Shown here in pieces: positions 51,101-57,888 of a DNA stretch of 64,000 nucleotides. Below the pieces are notes generated by a model. That model did not search any database. It was not told the DNA's origin and saw only the letters and a list, made by a program, of their open reading frames with translations. Source of the DNA: FEN-1219 sp039933105 (GTDB taxonomy: Bacteria; Pseudomonadota; Gammaproteobacteria; Steroidobacterales; Rariloculaceae); NCBI GenBank assembly GCA_039933105.1, contig JBDTOT010000005.1:69219-133218 (forward strand), read 5' to 3'. Within the stretch, counting starts at the first letter, position 1. The number at the start of each line of letters is the position of its first letter. A program made the position numbers and the translations under genes.

Positions 51101-51301
51101 GACGAAACGGGCTATCTGAATCTCGTGGTATGGGACAGGCTCGCCCAGCGCGACCGCAAAGCGTTGCTCGGAGCAGCGTTACTGGGAGTAGCGGGAACGG
51201 TACAGAAGGAGGGGGACGTTTTGCACATCGTTGCCGAGCGGCTGTTCGATCACACGGATCTACTCGGCAAGCTCGTCACGCAGTCGCGCGACTTTCACTG
51301 A
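48200..51301 (+). CDS. dnaE2: Error-prone DNA polymerase DnaE2 (ImuC)
   Basis: A 1033-residue C-family polymerase. The PHP domain begins AELHCLSNFSFLRGASHPAEL. The palm holds GILCQGRGSAANS and the catalytic PDIDVDFEH. The fingers and beta-binding regions follow, then an OB domain near the end (VTFVTLEDETGYLNLVVWD). It lies in the LexA-controlled cassette and does the mutagenic synthesis with ImuA and ImuB. It is shorter than replicative DnaE, as expected. It converges on a small minus-strand gene. Confidence 0.95.
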   Translation: MTSVVNSSGGYAELHCLSNFSFLRGASHPAELVQMALELGYAGLALTDECSVAGIVRAHAAAKDLPLKLVIGSEIVCVDGLKVVVLAEDRRAYSALCALISQARRAAVKGEYRIGRDDLYRYLQSNGLLLWLPEATPQEERARVGRWLKERFDGRLWMAVELLNAGNDWSWLKEAEALGTELCVPLVAAGNVHMHSRERRMLQDTLAAIRQKTPLEKLGTALHSNAERRLRSQSELARRYPPLLLRETLTIIERIDFSLKELRYEYPHELVPEGETPASHLRSLTESGCRWRWPRGESPKVRRLIEHELALISDLKYEAYFLTVYDIVHHARSIGILCQGRGSAANSVVCFCLGITEVDPGRMETLVERFISKERNEPPDIDVDFEHERREEVIQYIYRKYSRERAAIAATVITYRPRSAIRDVGRALGVDEFQVTALAKTLQWWDSGVADEPRIREAGLDPKSSKVQRWLELAASLLGFPRHLSQHVGGFVISERPLHELVPVENATMPERTVIQWDKDDLEELGLMKVDVLGLGMLSAVRRSFELIERFDGRKLTLATVPAEDRGVYEMIGRADTMGVFQIESRAQMAMLPRLKPKSYYDLVIEVAIIRPGPIQGGMVHPYLRRRSGEEPVTYPSKDVERVLERTLGVPIFQEQVMQLAMVAAGFTPGEADQLRRAMAAWRRSGDLAKFEDRLIRGMTQRNYSEEFAQRIFSQIKGFGEYGFPESHAASFALLVYVSAWLKRYEPAAFCCALLNSQPMGFYAPQQLVRSAREHGVEVRIVDVAHSEWDSTLERGASGPAVRLGLRLAKGLAAEAGGRIAAARAHGVFDSVRDLAARAALNAKDLGVLASAGALKTLAIHRHRARWEVAGVEQPTALFERPQFNEALPLLRRPSEGEDIAADYAHVGVSLGRHPLELLRARLTHLRISPAREVAGLAHGVRVLAAGLVITRQRPSSASGVTFVTLEDETGYLNLVVWDRLAQRDRKALLGAALLGVAGTVQKEGDVLHIVAERLFDHTDLLGKLVTQSRDFH

Positions 51302-51316
51302 GCTACCGCCGCAGGC

Positions 51317-51604
51317 TCATACGTCGTAGTCGTCGAAATCCTCGAGATCGCGTTTGGCGCGTTTTTCTTCCATCAACAGTTCGAGCCGCCGTTTCGCAGC
51401 CTGCTCTTTGCCAGGTTCCACGAGGCCATCGACTTCGAGCTCATGAATAAGCTCCTCGACATTGATCTCAACCGATGGGTCGCCGACGTTGTCCGTCGCC
51501 TCCGCCACCACAGGTTCGCTCTCTTCGGCCTCGGCTTCTTCTTCCTCGGCCTCTGGCTTGAGCTCTTCCGTGTCTTCGTCCGGCTCTTTGACCTTGACCT
51601 TCAT
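51317..51604 (-). CDS. Small acidic protein, possibly PA3496-like
   Basis: A 95-residue highly acidic protein. Residues 8-35 are almost all Glu, Ala and Pro. The C-terminal third has a helix KRRLELLMEEKRAKRDLEDF ending DDYDV, which recalls the PA3496 family of small gammaproteobacterial proteins. No signal peptide. It has its own strong promoter and stands between dnaE2 and the gsp operon. I cannot give a function. It is probably real because of the promoter and the biased but non-shadow composition. Confidence 0.6.
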   Translation of the reverse strand: MKVKVKEPDEDTEELKPEAEEEEAEAEESEPVVAEATDNVGDPSVEINVEELIHELEVDGLVEPGKEQAAKRRLELLMEEKRAKRDLEDFDDYDV

Positions 51605-51652
51605 TCCTCTCTCCGATTGCGTCGGCGAACCCCGTCAGTCGCAGTCGGCGCC

Positions 51653-51681
51653 TTTATAAACCGGCCGAAAAATGTTGGCAA
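51653..51681 (-). promoter_or_regulatory. Sigma70 promoter of the small acidic protein
   Basis: On the minus strand TTGCCA (51681-51676) lies exactly 17 bp before TATAAA (51658-51653), each a 5/6 match. It gives a leader of about 42 nt with a GAGAGAGG ribosome site. Confidence 0.55.
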
Positions 51682-51747
51682 TACCCCCACGACCACGCTG
51701 TGAACGGCTGCACAATCGGGAGAAAACGATCTTGCGCCGCGTCGCGT

Positions 51748-52962
51748 TTATCGGGCGAGCTGACTGATTTGGAAAATCGGCAACAAAATTGCCATGACGA
51801 TCGCAAGCACCACAAGACCCATGACGACGATCAGCAGCGGTTCGAGCACGCTCAACATCGTGGCGAGCAAGCTGTCCATCTCGGCTTCCTGATGGTTTGC
51901 TGCGCGCTCGAGCATGTCGTCCAGCTCGCCGCTGGCCTCGCCGCTCGAGATCAGATGAACGCTCATGGGTGGAAACAGCTTCGAATGGGCAAGCGCGCGG
52001 CCGATTGCACCACCTTCGCGCACGCGCACCGCCGCGTCCTCGACCGCGGAGCGCATCGGCAGGTTCGCGACCACGGATGCGCTGATCCGCAGCGCTTCGA
52101 GCGCGGGAACGCCGCTCGAGGTCAGAATGCTCAGCGTGCGAGTGAAACGCGCAGTGTTCAGACCGCGGGTCACTCGACCGAAGATCGGTGCCTTGAGCAA
52201 CCACCAGTGCACGCGCCGGCGGATTTCCTCGCGTTTCAACAGGCGGTTGGCGGTGTAGATGGCCGCAACGATGACGCCCACGAGCACTGGCCACCATTGC
52301 TGCAGGCCAGCCGAAAGAGCAATCAGCGCGCGGGTCATGATCGGCAGCTTCTGACCCGTCGTCTCGAACACACCCACGACTTTCGGCACGACGTAGACGA
52401 GCATCAGCGTCACGATGAACATGGCGATCGTCGTCAGAACGATTGGATAGACCATGGCCTGGCTTACTTTCTGTCGCAGGGTATGCCGCGACTCCGTGTA
52501 GTCCGCCAGCCGCCCGAGCACGGCATCGAGCTGGCCAGCCTGCTCGCCGGCCGTCACTGTCGCGCGGTAGACCGGCGGGAACGCGTACGGAAAATCATTC
52601 AAGCCCACCGCCAGCGACTGACCTTCGAGCACCTTCGCGCGCACGCCAAGCACGACGCTCTTGAGTCGCGGCTTTTCGGTGTGCTCGCTGACCGCTAGCA
52701 GCGCTTCTTCGAGCGGCAGGCCCGCCTTCACGAGCGTTGCAAGCTGGCGCGTGACCAGAGCCAGGTCGAGGCCGGAGATTCCCTTGAACAGGGAGAACTG
52801 GCGGCGCGACTTGCGCTCCGCCGCCTCGACTTCTGCGACCTCGACCGGTAGTAGTTGACGGTCTCGCAGCAGCTGGCGGACGTGTTTTGGCGTGTCGCCT
52901 TCGAGGATGCCCCGGTGTTCCTTGCCGCCCGCGTCGACGGCAACGTACTGATAAGCACCCAT
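51748..52962 (-). CDS. gspF: Type II secretion inner-membrane platform protein GspF
   Basis: A 404-residue polytopic protein with two repeated GspF domains (residues about 65-190 and 270-395), each ending in hydrophobic helices. It begins MGAYQYVAVDAGGKEHRGIL, and FSLFKGISGLDLALVTRQLATLVKAGLPL is the standard first-domain entry. It forms the platform that links the GspE ATPase to the pseudopilus. Its start overlaps the gspE stop by one base (TAATG). No gspG follows. Confidence 0.95.
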   Translation of the reverse strand: MGAYQYVAVDAGGKEHRGILEGDTPKHVRQLLRDRQLLPVEVAEVEAAERKSRRQFSLFKGISGLDLALVTRQLATLVKAGLPLEEALLAVSEHTEKPRLKSVVLGVRAKVLEGQSLAVGLNDFPYAFPPVYRATVTAGEQAGQLDAVLGRLADYTESRHTLRQKVSQAMVYPIVLTTIAMFIVTLMLVYVVPKVVGVFETTGQKLPIMTRALIALSAGLQQWWPVLVGVIVAAIYTANRLLKREEIRRRVHWWLLKAPIFGRVTRGLNTARFTRTLSILTSSGVPALEALRISASVVANLPMRSAVEDAAVRVREGGAIGRALAHSKLFPPMSVHLISSGEASGELDDMLERAANHQEAEMDSLLATMLSVLEPLLIVVMGLVVLAIVMAILLPIFQISQLAR

Positions 52963-54470
52963 TACTCGCCCCGCGTGACCCGGACGACCTCTTCGAGCGT
53001 CGTGACACCGCTCAGGACCTTGGCCATGCCGTCTTCGCGGATGCTCGGCGTCAGCGTTCTGGCGTACCGTTCGAGTTCGTGCTCGCCGGCGCCGTCGTGA
53101 ATCATAGTTTGCATCTTGCTATCGACTTTCACGAGCTCGTAGATGCCGGTGCGGCCTTGGTAGCCACGGTCTTCGCTGGGGGCCCGGTACAACGTCGGCG
53201 GGTTCGCCGCGTCGACGTTCAGCAGTCGGCATTCGTATTCGCTGGCGCGATACGGAACGCGGGTAGCGGGATCTAGGACGCGCACCAAGCGTTGCGCCAA
53301 CACGCCGATCAAGCTCGACGATAGCAGGAACGGTTCCACGCCCATGTCGCGGAGACGGGTGACGGCGCCGACGGCCGTGTTCGTGTGCAGCGTCGACATC
53401 ACGAGGTGGCCGGTCAAGCTTGCCTGGACGGCGATTTCGGCGGTCTCCAGGTCGCGGATCTCGCCGACCATGACGATGTCCGGGTCCTGGCGCAGGATCG
53501 CACGTAGGCCGCGGGCAAACGTCATTTCGACTTTCGTGTTGACCTGTGTCTGGCCGATGCCATCGATGTAGTACTCGATTGGATCCTCGACCGTCAGGAT
53601 GTTGCTCGTGAGGTCGTTGATTCGCTCCAGCGCGGCATAGAGCGTGGTGGTCTTACCGGAGCCCGTGGGACCTGTCACGAGCAGAATGCCGTGCGGCCGG
53701 TGGACGAGCTCATCCATTGCGGCCCGGTCCTTGTCGTCCATGCCGAGGTTGGTGAGCGTGAGCCGGCCCGCTTCCTTGTTCAGTAGGCGGAGCACCACGC
53801 GTTCGCCGTGCCCCGACGGGATCGTCGAGACGCGCACGTCGACGGCTCGACCGGCGATGCGCAGGGAGATTCGTCCGTCCTGCGGCAGCCGCTTCTCGGC
53901 GATGTCGAGCTTCGACATGACCTTGATACGCGATACGACGATGGGCGCGACCGCACGCTTCGACTGCAGTACTTCGCGCAACACGCCGTCGATGCGGAAC
54001 CGGACGGTCATCCGGTTTTCGTAGGGCTCGATGTGGATGTCCGACGCGTTGTCCTTCACGGCTTGCGTCAGAAGGGCGTTGATGAGCCGGATGATCGGCG
54101 CTTCGTCGTCGCTGTCGATCAAGTCGGAAGGCTCGGGCAACTGCTGGGCCACGGCCATCAGATCGGTCTCGTCGTCGAGGCCTTCTACCATGGTCATCGC
54201 AGCGCCGCTTTCGTAGGCGGCTTGCAGCGTCGCGTCGAAGGTGTGCGCGTCGACCTCGGTGAACGTGATCGGCGCACCGGCGAAGCGCCGAACCTCGGCA
54301 AGGCTCTGGGGCAGCGCGCCGGTACGGTAGATGCCGTGGACGACGCCTTCGTGCAGGTCTTTGATCAGCACGCCGTGCCGTTTGGCGAACGCGAACGGTA
54401 GAGACCGAACCGCGGCGGCGGCTGCGGCCGGTATTACCACGAGGTCGGGGTTATTTGGATTCGCTGCCAT
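52962..54470 (-). CDS. gspE: Type II secretion ATPase GspE
   Basis: A 502-residue traffic ATPase. Walker A is GPTGSGKT (267-274), the Asp box is ILTVEDPIEY, Walker B is RQDPDIVMVGEIRD and the His box LVMSTLHTN. The N-terminal domain binds GspL. Unlike XcpR/EpsE, the CxxC...CxxC zinc module is missing: LVRVLDPATR replaces the first pair and APSEDRGYQGR the second, leaving one lone Cys at about 414. Overlaps gspD by 20 bp and gspF by one base. Confidence 0.95.
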   Translation of the reverse strand: MAANPNNPDLVVIPAAAAAAVRSLPFAFAKRHGVLIKDLHEGVVHGIYRTGALPQSLAEVRRFAGAPITFTEVDAHTFDATLQAAYESGAAMTMVEGLDDETDLMAVAQQLPEPSDLIDSDDEAPIIRLINALLTQAVKDNASDIHIEPYENRMTVRFRIDGVLREVLQSKRAVAPIVVSRIKVMSKLDIAEKRLPQDGRISLRIAGRAVDVRVSTIPSGHGERVVLRLLNKEAGRLTLTNLGMDDKDRAAMDELVHRPHGILLVTGPTGSGKTTTLYAALERINDLTSNILTVEDPIEYYIDGIGQTQVNTKVEMTFARGLRAILRQDPDIVMVGEIRDLETAEIAVQASLTGHLVMSTLHTNTAVGAVTRLRDMGVEPFLLSSSLIGVLAQRLVRVLDPATRVPYRASEYECRLLNVDAANPPTLYRAPSEDRGYQGRTGIYELVKVDSKMQTMIHDGAGEHELERYARTLTPSIREDGMAKVLSGVTTLEEVVRVTRGE

Positions 54471-56469
54471 TGGCTGCGGGCGCGGGCGTAGGGCTCGGTT
54501 TCGCGGGCAGAGGCTCGGGGAACGGTGGCATTTCGGGGCGGTCGCCGCGGATCAGAGGCTTGTTGCTCTCGTTCATCTGGCGCTGGAGTTCCTGCACGTA
54601 GCTGTACTTCGAGTTGGTCTGGAAGCGTGCGTCCATTTCGTCATGCAAAATTACCGGCCGGATGAAGACCATGAGGTTGGTCTTCGTGCGCTCGGTTTTG
54701 CGCGCGCGAAACAACCAACCCAAGCCCGGAATTCGGCCGAGGCCGGGCACGCGCTGTTCGTTATTGCGCATCTGATCGTCGATCAGGCCGCCCAGAATCA
54801 ACATGTCGCCGTCGTGCACGAACACGGAGGTCGAGATCGTGCGATTGTTGGTCACGAGGTCCACAGCACCCGTTGCGCCGGCGCTGATGCTCGAGGTTTC
54901 CTGCTCGATCTTCAGCTTCACGCCACTGCCTTCATTGATCTGCGGCGTGATCTTGAGCTTGGTGCCTACTTCCTGGCGCTGGATTGTCTGGAACGGATTC
55001 ACGGTGCCGGCATTCGTGCTGCCGGTGTTCGTGAACTGGCCCGTGACGAACGGCACTTGCTGGCCGACCTTGATCTCGGCTTCCTCGTTGTCGAGCGTGA
55101 CGATCTGCGGGGTCGAGACTACGTTCGTGTCGGCGTCGCCGCGCAGCGCGTTTAGCAACGCCACCCAGCTCGTGCCGCCGTCGCGCAGTCGGCCAATGGC
55201 CGCTGTGAGGCCCTGGGAAACTGCCGATGCGCTTGCCGCCGAACCGCTCGCTGCAAGCTGCGTGATGCTGCCTGTCGTGCTGCTGAAGTTCGTGATGCCG
55301 AGTCCCTTGTTGCTATCGGCGCCATTCAATAACCAGGTCGTACCGATCTGCGCGGCCTTCGATTCAGTGATTTCGACGATGATCGCGTCGACCTGTACCT
55401 GCAGCCGCGGAATGTCGATCTGATTGACGACCGCCATCATGTCCTGGCGAATACGCTCCGGCGCGTTGATTACGAGTGCGTTCGTGCCGGCGTCCGCCCA
55501 GATCGTGACGGGGCCGCTATTGGCGCCCTCGGGCGCGGCCCCTGGTTTGGCTACGCCGCCACCTCCACTTGCACCGCTGCCGCCCGCGGCCCCGAACTGA
55601 GCCTGAAGCTTGGTGGCGAGATCTTCGGCATCCGCGTAGTTCAAATAGCGCACGAGCGAATTGCCGCCCTGAGCCGTGGGCGTATCGAGATGTGCGATCA
55701 GCGCGCGGTAGCGCAAACGGCCGGGGCCGGTGCCCGCCAAGAGCACGCTGTTGGTGCGCGGATCGGAAATGACCTGAATGGGCGGCGTGCCGCCTGCCGC
55801 CTGCGCCGCCTGGTTCAGCGCGTTCATCATGCGCACGATGTCGTCGGCACCCGCATTTTCAAGGGGCACGACTTCCACGTCTTCCGTGCCGGCCTGATCC
55901 ATGCGCCGAATCAACGTAAGGATGCGTTGGATATTCTGTGGCCGGTCCGCGACGATCAACGAGTTGGAAGTCGGATGTGCCGCAAGATGCGCGGATTGCG
56001 GCAATAATGGCCGCAGGATCGGCACGAGCTGCGCGGCGGCGATGTTCTCGAGCACGATGGCCTGTGTCACGTAGTCGGAGCCCGCGCCAAAGCGCGCGTT
56101 CGCGTCGGGCACGATCTGTAGCGCATCGCCGGAATCGAGCGCCACGAAGCCGTGAACTTCGAGCACGGATTGGAACAGTCGGTAGAAGGCGGGCGGCGAC
56201 ATCGGCGCGTTCGATAGCACCGTAACCTGGGCCCGAACCCGCGGGTCGACGATGATCGTGCGACCGATGACCTGCGCGACCTGCTCGGCAACCACACGAA
56301 TGTCAGCATCCCGGTAGTTGGGGGTCAGTTGCGGCCCCTGCTGCGCCAGACCGAGACTGGCAGAGAGCAGGCAGAGTGCTCCGACGCACGCAGCAATCAG
56401 GCTCGAGGCTCGCGGCGGCCGCACTCGGGTGTTGAGGCGGCCGCGCTTAAGCTTCCGGAGATCTATCAC
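54451..56469 (-). CDS. gspD: Type II secretion secretin GspD
   Basis: A 672-residue outer-membrane secretin. After a signal peptide (LIAACVGALCLLSASLGLA) come N0 (TPNYRDADIRVVAEQVAQVIGR), N1 and N2 (PTSNSLIVADRPQNIQRIL; DPRTNSVLLAGTG) and N3 with a Gly-rich loop (GGSGASGGGGVA). The beta-barrel holds VPFVTGQFTN and the C-terminal DGDMLILGGLIDD. It forms the multimeric exit pore. It overlaps gspC by 4 bp. Confidence 0.96.
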   Translation of the reverse strand: MIDLRKLKRGRLNTRVRPPRASSLIAACVGALCLLSASLGLAQQGPQLTPNYRDADIRVVAEQVAQVIGRTIIVDPRVRAQVTVLSNAPMSPPAFYRLFQSVLEVHGFVALDSGDALQIVPDANARFGAGSDYVTQAIVLENIAAAQLVPILRPLLPQSAHLAAHPTSNSLIVADRPQNIQRILTLIRRMDQAGTEDVEVVPLENAGADDIVRMMNALNQAAQAAGGTPPIQVISDPRTNSVLLAGTGPGRLRYRALIAHLDTPTAQGGNSLVRYLNYADAEDLATKLQAQFGAAGGSGASGGGGVAKPGAAPEGANSGPVTIWADAGTNALVINAPERIRQDMMAVVNQIDIPRLQVQVDAIIVEITESKAAQIGTTWLLNGADSNKGLGITNFSSTTGSITQLAASGSAASASAVSQGLTAAIGRLRDGGTSWVALLNALRGDADTNVVSTPQIVTLDNEEAEIKVGQQVPFVTGQFTNTGSTNAGTVNPFQTIQRQEVGTKLKITPQINEGSGVKLKIEQETSSISAGATGAVDLVTNNRTISTSVFVHDGDMLILGGLIDDQMRNNEQRVPGLGRIPGLGWLFRARKTERTKTNLMVFIRPVILHDEMDARFQTNSKYSYVQELQRQMNESNKPLIRGDRPEMPPFPEPLPAKPSPTPAPAANGSESK

Positions 56470-57365
56470 TCGCGCTTCTCCTGAAGCTTTTTCAGTTGCG
56501 AAGTGTCGATGACTATGACTTGTGGAGTGCCTTCGCGGAGCACGGTGACGTTGGCTTGCGTCGTTTCGCCGAGGGACTGGAACACTTGCAACCCTTGGCT
56601 CGGATCGTCGAGAACGGTGCCGTTGATGTCCGTGACGACGTCGCCCGCCTGGAGGCCCAGCGCCTCGAAAGTGGCCCGGTCTCGGCCGGGATTGACGCGG
56701 AATCCCACGACTTTGCCTTCCTGGACGTGCGGCGCCAGGCGCACCACGTCGGTAAGTCGTGACGCGTTTTCGCTGATCACTTGCCGAAGGGAGCCGGCGG
56801 GCTGTGCGGCCGCCGGCGGAAGTATCGGGCTCGTGGTGCGTGGGGCCGCACTTGAAAGCTGCTCGGGTAGGCGCAACGTCTCGAGCTTGCCGTTGCGGTT
56901 GAGTAGCACGCGGTCCGCCTCGACAGAATGCAGAGTGGCGCCGTCGGCGTTATCGACGGAGTCGCCGACGTGATAAGTCTTTTCCTGGCCCCGATTGGCC
57001 GAGATGATGGCCTGGCCCTTGGGGCCGCCCGCGAGGATGCCGGTGAGCGAAAGGCTCAAGTTCGTCTCGGGCGCATCGACGGTTTCGATCACGGGCGCGG
57101 TCTCCGGACGGGCTTCGCCGAAGAGGTGTGAATCAGTGAGTTTGCTCAAATCCGCAGGCGGTTGCGCAGGCTTCGACGCTCCCGGCCGCGCCGCCAAGGT
57201 GGGCGGCGCTCCTGGAACGACGCTCCAGGTGATGCCCGCGAGTTGGTAAGCGATGAGCACGACGAGCACTGCCGTAACGGCGGATGGAAGATATTTATTG
57301 GCAGTCGTGAGCCACTGCTCCGGCGGTTGCTCCGTCCACTCGACGAGTCGCTTGGCGACATCCAT
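56466..57365 (-). CDS. gspC: Type II secretion protein GspC
   Basis: A 299-residue bitopic inner-membrane protein. One helix lies at residues 27-50 (AVTAVLVVLIAYQLAGITW). The HR domain follows (SLSLTGILAGGPKGQAIISA; YHVGDSV) and a PDZ domain closes the protein (VVGFRVNPGRDRATFEALGL; LGLQAGDVVTDINGTVLDD). It links the inner-membrane platform to GspD. It is the first gene of a gspC-D-E-F operon, all with short overlaps. Confidence 0.92.
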   Translation of the reverse strand: MDVAKRLVEWTEQPPEQWLTTANKYLPSAVTAVLVVLIAYQLAGITWSVVPGAPPTLAARPGASKPAQPPADLSKLTDSHLFGEARPETAPVIETVDAPETNLSLSLTGILAGGPKGQAIISANRGQEKTYHVGDSVDNADGATLHSVEADRVLLNRNGKLETLRLPEQLSSAAPRTTSPILPPAAAQPAGSLRQVISENASRLTDVVRLAPHVQEGKVVGFRVNPGRDRATFEALGLQAGDVVTDINGTVLDDPSQGLQVFQSLGETTQANVTVLREGTPQVIVIDTSQLKKLQEKRE

Positions 57366-57542
57366 AGATGAATGCTCGGCTCCGCTCAGCTCACGGACAA
57401 TTAGGCATCATAGGGCAGTCGCACGATGTGTAACAAGTGACTGAATTTATTAATAGTGTCGAATAGGACACAGTTGGTTTTGGCAACTACCATTGCAGTT
57501 CGAGTATCCCGATTTGTTATTCAATTGACCTACTTCCGCCGC

Positions 57543-57548
57543 TAGAAT
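57543..57548 (+). promoter_or_regulatory. -10-like hexamer just before clpS
   Basis: TAGAAT ends 10 nt before the ATG, with TTCAAT 17 bp upstream as a weak -35. No ribosome-binding site lies between. A near-leaderless message is likely. Confidence 0.35.
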
Positions 57549-57558
57549 TCCCGCCAAG

Positions 57559-57888
57559 ATGTCAAACGAGCGCACAAGGATCGATAGAGGCGAAGGTAAT
57601 GGCCTGGTAACGGAGGAGGCCAAGCCGCGACTTAAGCGCCCACCGCTTTATCGCGTAGTACTGTTGAACGACGATTACACTCCGATGGAATTCGTCGTCC
57701 AGGTTCTCGAGAAGATCTTCTCGCTGGATCGGACGACGGCGACTCGGATCATGCTTGAAGTCCACACGAAGGGAAAAGGCGTGTGCGGTGTCTACACTTA
57801 CGAGATCGCGGAGACGAAAGTCGCGCAGGTCACGGGTTTGGCACAGCAGCATCAGCATCCATTGCTCTGCACCATGGAAGAAACCTAA
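57559..57888 (+). CDS. clpS: ATP-dependent Clp protease adaptor ClpS
   Basis: A 109-residue adaptor that hands N-degron substrates to ClpA. The core LYRVVLLNDDYTPMEFVVQVLEKIF holds the residues that bind the N-terminal amino group. HTKGKGVCGVYTYEIAETK completes the fold. The N-terminal arm is about 28 residues. The clpA ATG follows its TAA with no gap. Confidence 0.96.
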   Translation: MSNERTRIDRGEGNGLVTEEAKPRLKRPPLYRVVLLNDDYTPMEFVVQVLEKIFSLDRTTATRIMLEVHTKGKGVCGVYTYEIAETKVAQVTGLAQQHQHPLLCTMEET

